Shown: in pieces, positions 13,301 to 27,300 of the stretch
Position numbering within the stretch: the stretch's first letter is position 1
How the letters are laid out: each line of letters opens with the position of its first letter
Assembly: GCF_023101765.2 (NCBI RefSeq)
Contig: NC_064218.1
Coordinates: forward strand, 7,502,001 to 7,566,000
Length of the DNA: 64,000 nt
Direction: 5' to 3'
From: Spodoptera frugiperda
Lineage: Eukaryota; Arthropoda; Insecta; Lepidoptera; Noctuidae
Position numbers and translations under genes: made by a program
Notes under the pieces: generated by a model
The model's database searches: none
The model's input: the letters and a program-made list of their open reading frames with translations, nothing else
What the model was told of the DNA's origin: nothing

Positions 13301-14406
13301 TAATTTGATATTGGCCAAAAATTTCAATCTCTGCTATAATTCAATATATTTTTGAAGTACTTATAAAATTCTTGAGTCAATTAAACAGCTACTTGGGTAC
13401 TGGTACCTGATACGAACATTATTTGGATAATATTCGGAGTTTTTCATAAATACCATAATTATAAAAATATAACCATGTTCTTTATTGATATTCAACATCC
13501 TTAGAAATGATTAGACATGGGATTTCCATGCCATTGTTCCATTTTTGGGACATTTCGACTTAACACTTTTACAATACAATTTCTCGTTACAAAAATATTG
13601 TCTTGTTTTCTGAGCTACAAAATTGTGTATGTAAATTCCTTTTCCAATACATCAATCAAATAACACAGCAGAGTTTGTTTAGGCATACAAGACATAATGA
13701 TCAAATCCTAGCTTCAGAGGACATTTTTTATTTTCATTTTTCGTTCCTGCGTAAAAATGTGGAGAAAGATAAACATATTTAGGGCAGTTTAGGTTGATGC
13801 CGTCTCCATACATTATTAAGCTTATACCATTAAAAAATATTACGTAATAATGTAACTTACTGACTGAGCGTCGAGTAAACATAAGTTTCTTTTGGTTTGC
13901 TTTACGATTTTAGACCTTGACACAAGTACACAAAAAGTAACAAGTATTCAGACTTGGAACTACCGGATCAGAAAACCAAATTTTTATCCAGGTCTCTATC
14001 TAACATGACATGCACTTAACTTTAAATGCATGTGATATTACAGCGAACAGGTCTCAAAATTGCCCAAATAATGAGAACTGCACGAACGAAACCGCACGTA
14101 AAGCGCTAGTGTTTAATATTGACTGGAGTATATTATACGGGGCTGTTGTTCGAGTTCGCAGCAAAAACTTATTATACTGGAACAACATAGGATACGTTAG
14201 GTTAATCTAAATATGAAAATATTTTGTGTACAAGCCGGGAATATATGAATGAGAGGCGTCGCTCGGCGTCTGCAAGAGTGATGAAGGTCGGCGCCACATA
14301 CGCGATTCATGTCATACTTAATTATGCCTTCATATCAAAGAACTCCTATTCTTTCATGCTCCTTGCTCTCGAGAACATAACCATCAATTTATTTTTATCT
14401 TTCCAG
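10393..14406. other. Non-coding stretch with a CpG-richer block at about 11440-12330
   Basis: 11440-12330 is richer in CpG and open frames than its surroundings (a 101-codon frame at 12016, a 60-codon frame on the minus strand) and contains a donor-like CAGAT|GTGAGT at 12016. It might be an alternative promoter/first-exon region. No protein family is recognisable. Confidence 0.4.
12157..12191. repeat. Hairpin-forming GC-rich inverted repeat
   Basis: tcccgggctt pairs with aagtccggga (one G-T type mismatch) around a 15-nt AT loop. An outer tgcagga / tcctgca pair at about 12137 and 12212 could extend the fold. It sits in a CpG-richer block. Confidence 0.5.
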
Positions 14407-14462
14407 GTCAATTACACATCAACCTAGTCTGATGAAAGAGGCTTCCATTCCATTGATTTAAG
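14407..14462 (+). other. Candidate small spliced non-coding exon
   Basis: Bounded by an excellent acceptor (atttttatctttccag, ending 14406) and a perfect donor (AAG|GTAAGT at 14463). The 56 nt carry stops in all frames. It could be an alternative upstream leader exon of Dg if a promoter lies further left, an exon of a long non-coding RNA, or chance. Confidence 0.25.
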
Positions 14463-16582
14463 GTAAGTTCGCATTTATTGGATTGAACTTATCAACGGAG
14501 CCGTTATTCTCTAATATGTTAGGTCTATTTGCAGACAGTTTTTTATTGAACTGACTTGTATGTAAACACGATTGCGGCTACAAAATTGTGAATCATTTGT
14601 ATTTTAAAACATGACTTTAGCACTAACAAGTTATGTACAAACAAAAGAATATTGAAGTACTTATCTTGAGTTTGAAACTTGTTTGTGTTCAAATATTTTT
14701 CCAGTCTTTTCCCTGAGTGATCTCATCCATTTTCTAACGATTTGAGTAATCGAAAGCAGATGTCAGACATCCCTCCAGTGCGCATGTTCCTATTTAATTT
14801 ATTATCGTGGAAGAAGTGTTATTCAAATTACATTTAGGTCACAGGGTAAATGAGGTTTTGTTGATATTCAAACTCTTCTCAGTGTTCTATTCTAAGTGAA
14901 GCAGGAATAAATTATAGAGAGTGAATTCAAGTGGTCTTGAAAGATTAAGCTAGAGGAAATATGAAAATGAGCTGCGGATGCAGTTTTTAAAACACGGAAA
15001 ATATCATCTTTCTTATATTCAGTAGCATTTCTAAAATAAACTCTACGAATATCGGTATAACGTTGAATTCTGAAATTCAAGTCACGAGTAACAATAAACA
15101 ATTCTAGATTTAAGCTCCGAGCTCGCTCCAAATATATTTTAATCTCCTCGGAACAGCGTTATAATCACCGTGTACAGACTGCTATGAAAATGTACGTGAA
15201 GCCTGTTACACGTTTTACTGTCATGTTGTTACTCGCACGCGGTGTCAATGATGAATTTTGTGGACGTTAATCGTGTAACACGCTGTACACTCTATACCTA
15301 TACATCATGTTACTATAATAAGTTGATGCATTAAACTAGTTTTTATACAGCAATAAAAGTCGTAGAGGAATGTTTTAGAAACTACACAATTAATTTACTA
15401 ACTTTTGTATTAGAAGTTAAACAAAACGTATGCTGTAATAAAGTTGATTGATAGAAACTGCACTGTTATTAAATAATGTTATAAATATTGTTTCTTATTA
15501 ATATATTAATTATAAGTAATATTTGTGGTGTAGGCACATGCGATTAATCAGTACATGTTCCTAGAATCACTCCTTGGTGCAAATATGACATCACCTATTT
15601 GTTGCTATTGCAAAAAGTAAGGCTAGTGTCACGAGTGTATAAAATTTGGCTACAACTTTGTACCAATTGTCAGCTACGTAAGGAATATGTGGTCAGCTTG
15701 ACCTAATAAAAAGCCCCCTGCTATTCGACTTGATGGGACTATGAACATAACTGGCGAAAAGTAGGTTGAACTCAAATAACATAACATTGTATTTTATTGA
15801 TTTTCCTGTTTGTGACATTTATTTTACCAAAACACAGTAATTAAATATGTCCCACGTAAATGACGATTCGAAGTATTCGTTACAAAGGCGACGTTTATAA
15901 ATATTTCATCAATCTTCATTAGACGTCAGACGTAAAACTTGGATTGTACGCACCGCACACGTCACGAAAATGTACCATGTATATATACCTATACGAAACT
16001 TTGAATAAATAATCGTTATTGTCGTCGTATATTTTGTACCAGCTTACATAACTCCAGTTTTAAGTGTTACTGTTACGCGTTTTTGGTTCTTTTTCTTTCT
16101 TTCATTGTAAAGATTATCAGAAATTGGTCATGTAACTTTATCCTTGTTTTATTTTTTAGTAATGTACAATTTGTTACACATTAGCGAGGTTAGATATCAA
16201 TGGTACCGAATTTAACTGGATTAAAGAGACACCATTCTTTAATATAATGAAAAGACAGAAGAAGAAAAAGACAATAAATACTGACAGCACTTGTAGCGGA
16301 TAATGTTGCAGGATAACACAATTTTGAAAATATTGTTCCCAGAAGAAATGGGAGACTCACTATCAGAAACCCTCCAGTGTCCAGTAATGGTCAGAGGCAA
16401 TATTGTATAATATCTTCGTGAATGAAGTGCCAGGGTCGCCAACTTATATCTTCGCCAACCCCATATCGCCCATATGTTCCCTATTGTTCCCAATACGCCA
16501 GAGGCTAGAGGAAAACATGCGAGACTTACAACTGTCACTGTTCTAACATATACTGCATGTGTTTTTACACACATTCACATTA

Positions 16583-16690
16583 ACAGCCTGTGAGAGTCCT
16601 TCGCTGGATTACAGCCTTTACAAAAAAGAGGTTTGCCATAATCTCCATTCTTGGCAGACGGGTTGGAGATCGCAGTTTAAAGCTTCAGGT
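16583..16690 (-). repeat. LINE 3'-end fragment in reverse orientation
   Basis: The + strand reads 'cctgtgagagtccttcgctggattacagcc...cttggcagacgggttggagatcgcagttt'. Its reverse complement has the typical lepidopteran LINE 3'-end order: 'actgcgatctccaacccgtctgccaag', 'ggagattatggcaaa', then 'ctgtaatccagcgaaggac'. Degenerate; no coding left. Confidence 0.5.
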
Positions 16691-17900
16691 TTATTAGAGA
16701 TCACCATTGCTCGTTCTTTATGACTCCCTATATTCTCTCTGTTCTCTCTCTACATGTAGACTCTTACGATATCCGCGGAATTATTAAATTAAAAATGATT
16801 AAAAAACATTTGTAGTCTACTTTACCACATGGCTCATATCTTTTTGCGTCACCTCTGAATTCCATTTCTTGAGTTTTCAAGACAACTTTAACTGTAATTC
16901 ACATTTTCACGTAGCAAAGTTTTATCGTAACCGCAAGTTAAGTCCAAAATCCCCTGAGTGTACTTTAACCCTTACTTGCAGTACCTAACTACCTACTTAT
17001 GTGGAGAGCAATGTTTGCCTAATTTACTAATTTAGGCTGGCCGACCGAACGAATGTTTGGACATCACTAGTGGGAAGTGAATTTCAGCAAATTTTGATTC
17101 ATTTCGTGATTAGCTAGTCGTATGCTGTGTACGTATTATGACTAATTAAGTCTTTTAAAGGCATATCATTCATAATACGCAGTATATGCAGATAAGAGCA
17201 AAATTTCTGCTACCGTTCATATGCAGTTACACCAACAACTCAAGTAAACAAAAAACAAAAGATTTGCTTAAAATAAAGTAAATACACAAGGCCATTCGTG
17301 GTCTTAACTTAATCTCGAAATCCGACACAGAAGGAAATAAACGCATAAGTAACGATAATCCTGAGTAATTGTGGTATTTTATAGAGAACATTTCGACAGT
17401 CACTGATCCGAATGGTACGAGTAATTTGCTGGCTCATATTCTACTAGAAACTTCTATACTTAGTCCTAAAAGCCTGCAGATCGAATTTTCTAGAACGAGG
17501 CATCATTAGACCAGATTTAATCAAAGTTTACTCTTTGTCCTTGAGCCTTTCATTAAAATAGAGACTTATTCATTGCCGTTTAGTGTTATTACAAACTTAA
17601 CTGTCGGTCGTTTTCCAAAATGTTTTATTAGTAATTACAAGTTAATTGTCAGATAAAAATCTTCCTTCATTAGGCGCAATATCCTTAGGAGTGCTTAAGG
17701 CTTAATTTACGTGTTGGGTGCATATTAAATGTGCTATTAGAATCTCTTTGTTAGTTTAAACGTTTTAGTTGTATACAACTTAATACTTCCACTGTTTTGA
17801 AATTAAATTCTGCAACAACATCTGAGAGATGCAAGTTTGTTTCTCGTGATAAAATACCATATTTCTATACATGTGTATTGTTCCGCTCTTTTATTCGCAG

Positions 17901-17937
17901 CATCGGAAGTCTGAACAGCTAGATCGCAGATGCAAAT
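17901..17937 (+). other. Candidate 37-nt non-coding exon
   Basis: The acceptor gctcttttattcgcag ends at 17900 and the donor AAAT|GTGAGT starts at 17938. The interval ends in ATGCAAAT, an octamer that is also a POU-factor motif, so conservation could have either cause. Weak evidence. Confidence 0.18.
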
Positions 17938-19348
17938 GTGAGTAGTCAGATCCTCTTGGGGTCAGTTTCGTCGGATCTTACATACTCTTCAATTACCTAT
18001 TTCTATATGTTACATTTTTGTATATAAAATACATCCTGTATTTTAAAGAGTCGTTTGTGGTCTACTATAAAAAAGTCACAAAAAGAAATCAGTTTAAGAA
18101 TTCTTAAGTCTATTTAGCCTTAAAACTTATTAAAACTCCTGTTCATATTTAATGCACAGATTTTCCAATGAAAGGCCGAAGCTCGGCATAGACCAGTTTA
18201 CCGATGGAGTTTCGAAGTTGGATCATAAAATTTTACACGGCAATTTTTCGCTTAAAACAAATCGGGAACACTACAAGTCTTAAGTCCGTAGTTGGTGTTT
18301 CCAGGCATTTACCAATGAGTTTTGGAAAGTCTCGAACTTCTGTACGTACTTCTCACCCGACTTTCTCGCCGAGATCAAAGTTTAAAAATTCATTTTCTGG
18401 TAAATCGTCTACGAAAAGTCCTTGGAAGTTTTTTTCTTTTTTCTCGTTATCTAAGCCTAGAGACTAGCCTTAGATTGGCAACGACCGAGACATTTATTAT
18501 TCTCAGTAAGGCCGGTGGTTTTATTCTTTTGTAATATAAAAATATCTTCCTTTGCTTTTATGTTATAACTGGAATATTCTTTGCATTTATTCGTAAATTT
18601 TTACAAAGTGTTCCGAGAAGGCAGTTCAAAATTAAATATTGAAAAGTTTTATAACTTAGCGAGCTTGGTATTTGACTACTGATATTGATCAAATGTTTTT
18701 GATTGCATGGTTCAGTAATGGATATAAGAACAAAGGGTCAAGCTCATCCATTTTGTGAAAATAGGCCCCTCCAACACCTTTGTATTCATATTATAACGCC
18801 CCAAACAACCTTTTGTTGTTTATAATGAAGCCACTTTTCTAATAAGATATTCTAAGTGCTTTTCTTTATTTTTACCTTAAGTATACTTTTCATACATGTA
18901 ATATGTACACACGTTTTTCTTCTAATAACTGTTGAATTATGTCCCAAAGTACGTAGAAATAAGTTTTGTAAATGAATGCCTTGGTAATTACTTCAATTTT
19001 CTTACGTAATTGCTTCGTTCTTAGAAACTTAATATACAACCTATCATGTAAACCTACGTCATTCACCAAGAAACATCTAAATTAAAGTGGACGGACCGGG
19101 TGGCGCCTAATAACTTGATGACAAAATAATGAGGAAGAACACCTCCACATTTACCTAAACCCATAATGACCGAAGCATGCACTTTATCTATTTAAAGTGC
19201 AAACATATTGTACAAACATATTCAGTTGCCTAAAACTGTATCTAACTCTTAGAAAAAAAATTAATACATGTGCACAAATAAATTTGTAAATATCCTCTTT
19301 TTAAAACTAAAAATAAATATTTAACAAGTATAGGCATATTATTCCGCG

Positions 19349-19396
19349 GCATCCGGCCTCGCCAAACAAGAGGAGCGCCGCTTTGACGCCGGATGC
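19349..19396. repeat. CpG-rich island with 9-bp inverted repeat gcatccggc / gccggatgc
   Basis: 19345-19425 is sharply richer in CpG than the several kb around it. The arms at 19349-19357 and 19388-19396 are exact reverse complements with a 30-nt spacer that itself contains gcgccgc. Function unknown: regulatory element, non-coding RNA or transposon relic are all possible. Confidence 0.55.
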
Positions 19397-21359
19397 GAGA
19401 GTATCGGCGCACGCGCAGCCCATTCTAAAGTTCGATCCACAAACGTCAATCCATCAATGTCCGTCTTCCTTCGCGCCGGAAAGATAGCAAATTAAAATTT
19501 ATTTTCCATACAAATCCTTAATTTTAAACAAAGACGTGTCTAGTGTCTAGATTACGACCGGACATAATCGCATCACAATTAGAAACCTATGGAAGCTCAT
19601 GCATTGTTCTATCCTTCTAGTATGTGTTTGTATGTGTGTGTTCAACGTTACAATGTGGAACCTAATTTTAGGAAGTTGTTTCAATAATATTTTATAGTCG
19701 ACCATATCAAGGTACTTAAAATGTAAGACATACAGCTATACGTTCATACAATATTTATTGGTGATAGTGCCGAGGTAATATTGAAAGGTTACATCAGCGT
19801 GAATATCCGCAAAAACAACAATGTTTGCTTTATAAAAAAGTGCGATATAGAGTCAGAGATCAGTGTCCTTACACCAGGATAAGAAACAGTGAGACTTGAC
19901 ATTGATACGTTGACTCGAGTCGGCTGCGACCCGCACTCGTCCATCCCGATAAGGACAGCAGTGCGTGCCACTTAGCTATAAATAAGCCAAGATAAAATAC
20001 TGGTTACTGCAACTAATTACCATTTAAAAATGGCCTTGAAGCTTTATTAGAGGTGCTGGAGAATTTCACAGCAAAAACTGTTTGGTCAGTCACACATAGC
20101 TAATGTTATTATACTTAACTTTCAAACCACTAGGTTGGGTCCACGGGCCACGTGTGGCCAGGCTATTTAATCAAATTACAGCTAAACTCAATCTTGGCCT
20201 AACTTTATGTTATCCGATACTATAGAACTAGGTATGCGGTTGTAGAACTGACCATCACGCGTCTCGTTTTCTCCTTCAAGACTGAGGCAGTTAGAAAGGG
20301 ACAGTGCAAAGACGTATGTGTATTTTATTAGTTAAGGGCTAGCTCTTTAGAGCCAGTTGCCCACTCGTTAAAGCCCTTGCTTCATCCATTTTAGGTGTCG
20401 TCGGCGCCTGTGGACTGTCGCCCCAATAAGGAAACGTTAGTTATGCAGACAATTATAATTGCTATAAAAATACATGTATCTGTAATTATACCTTATCCAT
20501 TATTCTAGAGAACTACTGCAGTTACTGCCGTTGAGTTAGTGATCAAGTGACTAAGCATCTATTTCTAGTTCACAATGCACTTTGATAGAAACAGAGCGAA
20601 ACAAAGTTATTTTCACCGTTGATCCTTTAATGAATTCGAGTGTAATGACTGACTCATTAGCTATTTATAGTTTGTTTTGAACATAACCATCGTTTCTATT
20701 GTCAGTTTGAATGGCAGAACTATACGTACAACTGCACATAGTATGGATAATTATGTGACAGTAATAAGATAGTAAACATGTCTGACAAAGCGCACGCAAT
20801 GGAATGTGTAAAACAATAATTTCAGTGTGTTTTGACAAATGCACGCCTTGTTAGAAGCTCATGTGCGTTGGTTAACAATTAAAGTTAATTAAAGAGCATC
20901 GACACGCGCGAAGACTCGGTATCATAATATCGCTTAATCAATTAGATCGCGAGCTACTGAGCTGAGGGTCATTGACATGCGACTAGCGTTTCTTATTACA
21001 TTTATAATAGTTGCTAGGTACCACCATTGTGCTATAGTCGCGTTAATTAGTTGTACAGCACACTGCGTTTGTAATCCTTTTGACTGGTGTCAAGATCTAT
21101 GACGGGTTGAAACATAAAATGGTCCGAGCCCGGTATTTGGGTCGCGGTGATTGCTCCAACGCCCAGATTCCCAGCAACAATGCTCTGTCCTACTCATCAG
21201 CGGCCTTTTGTCTTGATACACGTCCCATCCCAATCTATTTTCACGAGTGGGTTAACTTTGATATAGTTACAATGATAATGTTGATGAAATTCACAAGAGT
21301 CTGTACCGTAAAATTACTTTCAATTCTTATTTGTAATTCCCGTTCATCATACGGATGAC

Positions 21360-24300
21360 GTAATGTTGCACATCAAAAAAGTGGTAACGGCCAGTGACTC
21401 GCGAAATACCGTTTGCTGTCTAATCCAAATAGACTAACTAACGTTATGCGAATGCGAAACGGCGAATACTAATCCTGGAGTCATCGTTTTGAAAAATGTC
21501 CCGACATTAATTTGCATACAATAGACGGTTGCGAACGGCGCAGGACGTGTCACGCTCTCTCCGTATTCGTAGGAATTACGCATTTTACTTAAAAGTCACG
21601 TGACAATTTCCCACACATTGTGCTCCCGAACGAAAGCTTTGCCGGCGGAAAGAAAGAATTTAATTTGTTGAGACAGACAGGCAAATTGATTTTCTCTTTG
21701 TTACTTTTTGGGCGCCTTATCCTTCTTAAACACGGCCATAAAACGAGGATTATAATGTTTATTTTCTGCTGATGTAAAGAATTATGAGAATTTTCTTTTT
21801 AGGATTTTGTCATTTCTTAAAGGTCACTAAAACAGCTCCTGCTGGCGGGCAAAACGTGTAAACCATGCTTATAAATAAGCAAAATAAAAACCTAAATAAG
21901 GAAAAATGTACTTTATGTACTTGAACACAGATTGTATTACTCAAATGATACACCGTTTCAGACTGACAATACGGTTCTTTCGTTAGCAGGGCCCTACAAG
22001 TGGATGTTTCTCGCATTTCGTTTTATCGTGTGTGATGTAATAAAGGAAATAAACGTATGCAATATTCGCACAGTCATTAAGCCTGTATACAACAGTGATC
22101 CCGCCTCAATTGGAGAACAAAATAACTGTTTTATTTTATGATGTAATCCGTCGCTGTTTTTGGGACTTTACTTTTGGTTTTTGATCAATATAAGAACAGA
22201 AAAGGGACGCATCAGTCTGTGCTGGTCCCTGAAGGGATAAAAACAAACTTTTATACTGAAGGAGAAACCACTTTATGGAATTATGGATACCTAACATCAA
22301 TTCTACAGAAACTTTTTTATGGGCCATAAACTACGGCGACTATTAAATTTTCAAGCTAAAAATAATATAAAACACACTGTTTTTCTGTAGAACAATAAAC
22401 GAAATAGAACAACGACTAATGCTCCCATGAGCACGTTTATTATATTTTTGCTAAATATTTCACTACACTACTTTTACAGGAGTCCCCTAAGCCATTGAAG
22501 TGGAAATGTATGTTAATATGAGCACTGGATTACTTAAGTTTAGTTGTGTGTTTCTTAGACCATTGTTCTCATTGTTACTGGGTCCCTAATCTCGTCCTCA
22601 CCGAAAATTCTGTATCCTTTTGCTTGTGTTTTGTCTTTGTCATGCGAAAACTTGCAGATCACAGCCGTAGTACCTTCCACTCTGGAGTGTATTTCAGCTT
22701 GGAAGTGGCGAAAGTAGTTTGTGTATATTTATCTGTTGATTCAGTGGGACTAGTTTTAGCTTCGGTAATTTACGACTCGTGCTACTTCATGCAGACTCCT
22801 GTCCGGCTCATTGCCAGGCCTACTTTACTTGATGTGTGGTTTACACTCATTAATAAACACTGAATAATATTTATTAAAGTTATTATTCAAAGCTTTGCCT
22901 ACTTCAATCTTCCTCAAGAATCTATACACTCTATAGACCATTGCGACAGGGGACTTGGTTTTATGCCACATAGGTAACTGACGTTGAGTCTATCTGTCTA
23001 TAATTCATACCTTCGCATCTCCGCCACTAACATAAGCGGAGTAATCTCACGTAGCTGTGTCGATAACGTAATTAACTTGATAATGATTGTCTCGTCGACA
23101 ATCAATTCACTTTCGCTAATGCTCTCCGAAGTCCCCGTGCGGTGAGACAGTGATGAATTACAGCATTATAGACACAATGTCTAGATAACATTTATGTATT
23201 ACGCCTTATGTACATCATAGGGTAATAATTTTATATCGCTCTCAATATTGCATTATTTCAAGGACATTTTACCGATTAACCTCACTAAAAAACGATGTCA
23301 AGGCCGAAACACAGTTTTTGCTCATTATTCACCGAACTCATCAGTTTACTTAGCAAACATATACACAGTTTAATGTATGGCAATTATGCATACATCCTTG
23401 ATAATAAAATGTCTATCTGATAACGCTTAGAAAGGAAACACAGTTCCTAATTCTTAAAATTTTTCCTAAAGATAAATGAGGTCAAGTTAGCAAAGAATTT
23501 ATCAACGTCATGTCAGATGAAAATGTGGATTCCTAGATCCACTGAGGGCAACCGCACTTGAATTCACTGTTTCTTTGCGAAAGATCGCAAGAAAGTGAAC
23601 GTTAAACTTCGATACTTACGGGTTGGAACGCTCCCCTAAAGGGATCGAGCTTACAACATTGTCAAGATTTAAATCCACGACATAGGATCACGATGCGCCG
23701 TGTAGCGCGTCTCATCTCTACTCTCCAGGGAAATTGAACGGTACACGAGCGGTTCAATTCACTAATACCGTCTGCATAGACATTGCCAAGAACCCCGTTA
23801 TACCAATTTAATTTCTATTTACCTCGCCATATTATCTTAACGGATACTGTAACACATGTGAATTATGTAAGTGACAGCGCTTTATTCCACGTGTTGTTAC
23901 AAGATTTACACATGTTGACGTAGAACGACAAAACAATATTAATGGTCCTGTACACGGACTTTACTGTAATAAAAGAAATAACAACAAACAGTTACGACAA
24001 TTGTATTTGAAGACATCGTGTAGAAGAAATTTATTTCAGCATTTATTAGAGAATACAAAAGCAATATTGTAAAACAGTAATTGGTGTTGTTCTTGTTTAA
24101 GAGCAAGCTCCTTACATAAAATTATCCACGGACCCATAAATCACAATGAATCTGATAAGGCTATAAAAAGAAACCTAACGACGATGCTCGAGTATTCAGA
24201 ATCGCTTGAATTGAAATTAATTCCATCAGTAGGCCACGTCTCATTTCACAAATGGACTTTCAGAGGAGTTATGAAAGGAATGTGAAGTGAACGAGATATT

Positions 24301-27300
24301 GCTGGAGGCAAATGAGTTGACGACTCGATTGTTAGTGGCCATTTGTAAAAAATAGGTCGCCATTGTTCGGTTGACGACCCACGCCTTCTATTATGCCTGA
24401 CCCGATAGTAAACACAACTTCATTATAAATCTGTTTAAGTATATTTGAAGTAAACAGTAGTGGGAGACCATACCATCGATATTGTTTATTGATAACCTTG
24501 TTGACATATTAACGAGATGTCGGAACGAATTGCTAAGTAAGCGCGATGAAAGACATGGGCCAGGGCCCGAGACCGTACCGAGCTATTTCTGTTCAAGACG
24601 TTGACCTGCCGCTATCTGCATTTGGAGATGCATTCATCGCTTTTCAAATATTTTATTATTACAAGTCTTCATACAACGTCCGCGTTAATGAAATTTTTGT
24701 ATGTGTTGCATGGGTGGACATGTCACTCTTATAAATGTGGTCACTCATATTAGCAACGTCATTACCTTCAAACGCTACAGCCGTGTAATAAATCAGTTTC
24801 ATCCCACTAAGGGTCGCCGGCTGAGTCCATGTTTGTCTATTGTTTGAGTACAATGTGCCCCATCTGCAATTGTTCAGAACAATTTATGGCGTACACTTTT
24901 GGGCCATGATTTTTATTCAAATCCGTTTCGTACAAATGTAGCAGTAAGAATCGGAAATATTTGGGAATAGGTATAACCGTTAATAACACCGCAGAACATT
25001 TGTTTGCTTTCATATCAAACGATAATGATTTGAAACTTCCGATTCCTGGAAGTACAGCCGTGGATTTGAATTTGTTCAGAATGAGCTAAACAATATTTTG
25101 GAAGGCCACGGATTCTTACAATGTAACGTAGAGGTCGTCCGCTTTTGGTTGCCGCACGAGTATTGATTCGCCCTGCCGCAAAGAACTTTCTGTTATTAAT
25201 ACAAAGTCTATTCAAACTTTAATCATAATAGCACTGATGGTAAGCGGTAATTAAGTGAATGCCGTAGGAAAACAATAACAAGCGGCACTATAAAGTATGT
25301 GCTTAGCCGTTAATTACCTATGTGCTTGGATAATTGATAAAGTTTTTAGACGAATTTCATTCTAATTGAAAAACTTCAAACCAGGCTTTATTTTATTAGT
25401 GCTTCATTGAGTTCACCGTATAAGAAAACAACGTGTCTGCAATGGTATGTTTTTAGTAAGACAGTTCTGTTAATAAATTGGTCAACGATCGAACTAAATG
25501 AATTCTCTGAATTTTGAAATATTTCCCGTACATGCCTTTGATTCGTGTTATGCAAGTAGAACCAAGTCGCAAATCGGATGTTTTAATGTGTCGCAGTGGC
25601 CTAGCGAATTTTCGCTTAATCCCAGAATTTGGGTTATCTTTCGCTCTCTATTATCATATTCGTTGATTGCGGACTTCTCTCGGACGTGTCTACTCGAATA
25701 TTATTCACATAATCGAATCTCATCGTTGGAGTGTTCCGTAGCGCAGGATCCTCTGAAATCCTCTGAATTTCGACGGATTGGCTTCGTCTATCATACAAAC
25801 GTGAATAATTGAATATGAACGGCAAACTTTCCAGACCCGATTCCGAGTGACCTCGTGGAACGATCTATTTACTTCTCCACTTGGGCTTCAACATTATTGA
25901 CTTGATGTTTTAAAGTTAATTTTAACTAAATAAAGCTCAAGTTAGTTTATCGGCCAAAAATAGATAATTGAAAATAAAAAATGCAGGAAACATAATTTCT
26001 CCTGAACTCATTCCAGTATCGACAGCATTCTCTATCAACAAAGAATAGTATTCATCCTCTTTGTACATTCTATATAACATATTAATAAAGTTTCATTTAA
26101 CTTATGTTATTCTCAAGTAAAAAACTTCCTGGAAAAATAGACTAGCTTTTATTCACAGAAAGCAAAGAGAACGTCTGTATCTGACAAAAGGATATTGGAT
26201 TGGAAAGTATAATAAAGATATGCAAGCAAAAGTTTTGTATCTTGCAAATACTGGACGATTAACTTGATATTACGAAACTCGTTAGACTGTCTAGAGCAGT
26301 CACTGCAAACAGGTACAGGATTCGGTTACTGCGGTTAACAAGCGAACAATATGCACTCGACGCCATGATAAAATCTGTTCGCATTATGCAAAGAGAGAGA
26401 TTCAGATTTCGATTTTATTCAACCTTTATCTTTTCAATTCTGAAACCGGTTCGAGTTGATCATTTTGTAATGTAAGCTCTTTTACTTTATCGCGTTTTCA
26501 CTTCAGTGTAAATTTGTTCTCGTCGCGCGTGTTGTGTGAGTTCGTTTCCACCTCCTTCTTTCGTTTCGTCTATTTTGCTTACTCCATTTTCATTGTGTCT
26601 TATTTTTCCTTCTTTATATTTGTTGACATGCTTAGCTCATAGTGTTTCATAATAAGTGATGGCAGCAAAGCATGTCGAGCTACCTCTGTGGCCTGACCGA
26701 ACACTATTGGATTACGTATTAAGACAACAAAGCGATGTAATTTCAGTTGTGACCGCAACATTTACGACCTGTTGCGCTCCCCTAATAAAACACTAAATTA
26801 GTATTCACTCCAACCTGCCTTTGTCGAAAGCTTTGCGGAAATCATCAACAATAATAGCAGGTGCCTACTTACTATTTATGTCCATTGTGTAATCTTCATG
26901 AGGACTTAGAATACTACCTACTCTCAAAGCGCCTCCTACAGGAAGGAGAACTCGCTCAAACAAATGAAAGTAGGAGTATTTTAAATGTATTTCGATAAAT
27001 ACATTGTCATAAATCCCATTACAAGCTAATGTATTCGTATAAATAAAAGAATACAGTAAGATTGTACGGAAATAGCTCCTGCTGTCAAAACTCAGAGTGA
27101 CGATCGACGAGCAGGACGCGTCCAATTTGCGAACTTGATGGTGCTATTGCCCTAGCCTTTAGCAAATGTTAGGCAAGTCTGACAGTATTAGTATATTGTG
27201 TCTTCTAAAAACCGCACGCATGGTCTAAAAGCCTATACGTAATGAAGATAACACTCCTATCAAATTAACACAATAATGTTATTTGAGTAACTAGATATTA

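Larger units (their letters stand above)
14463..21359. other. Non-coding stretch
   Basis: AT-rich intergenic or intronic sequence holding the small-exon candidate at 17901, the LINE fragment at 16583 and the CpG patch at 19345. An 87-codon basic open frame at 18204-18467 has no recognisable domain and is Ser/Lys/Phe-biased as expected of AT-rich DNA. Confidence 0.55.
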
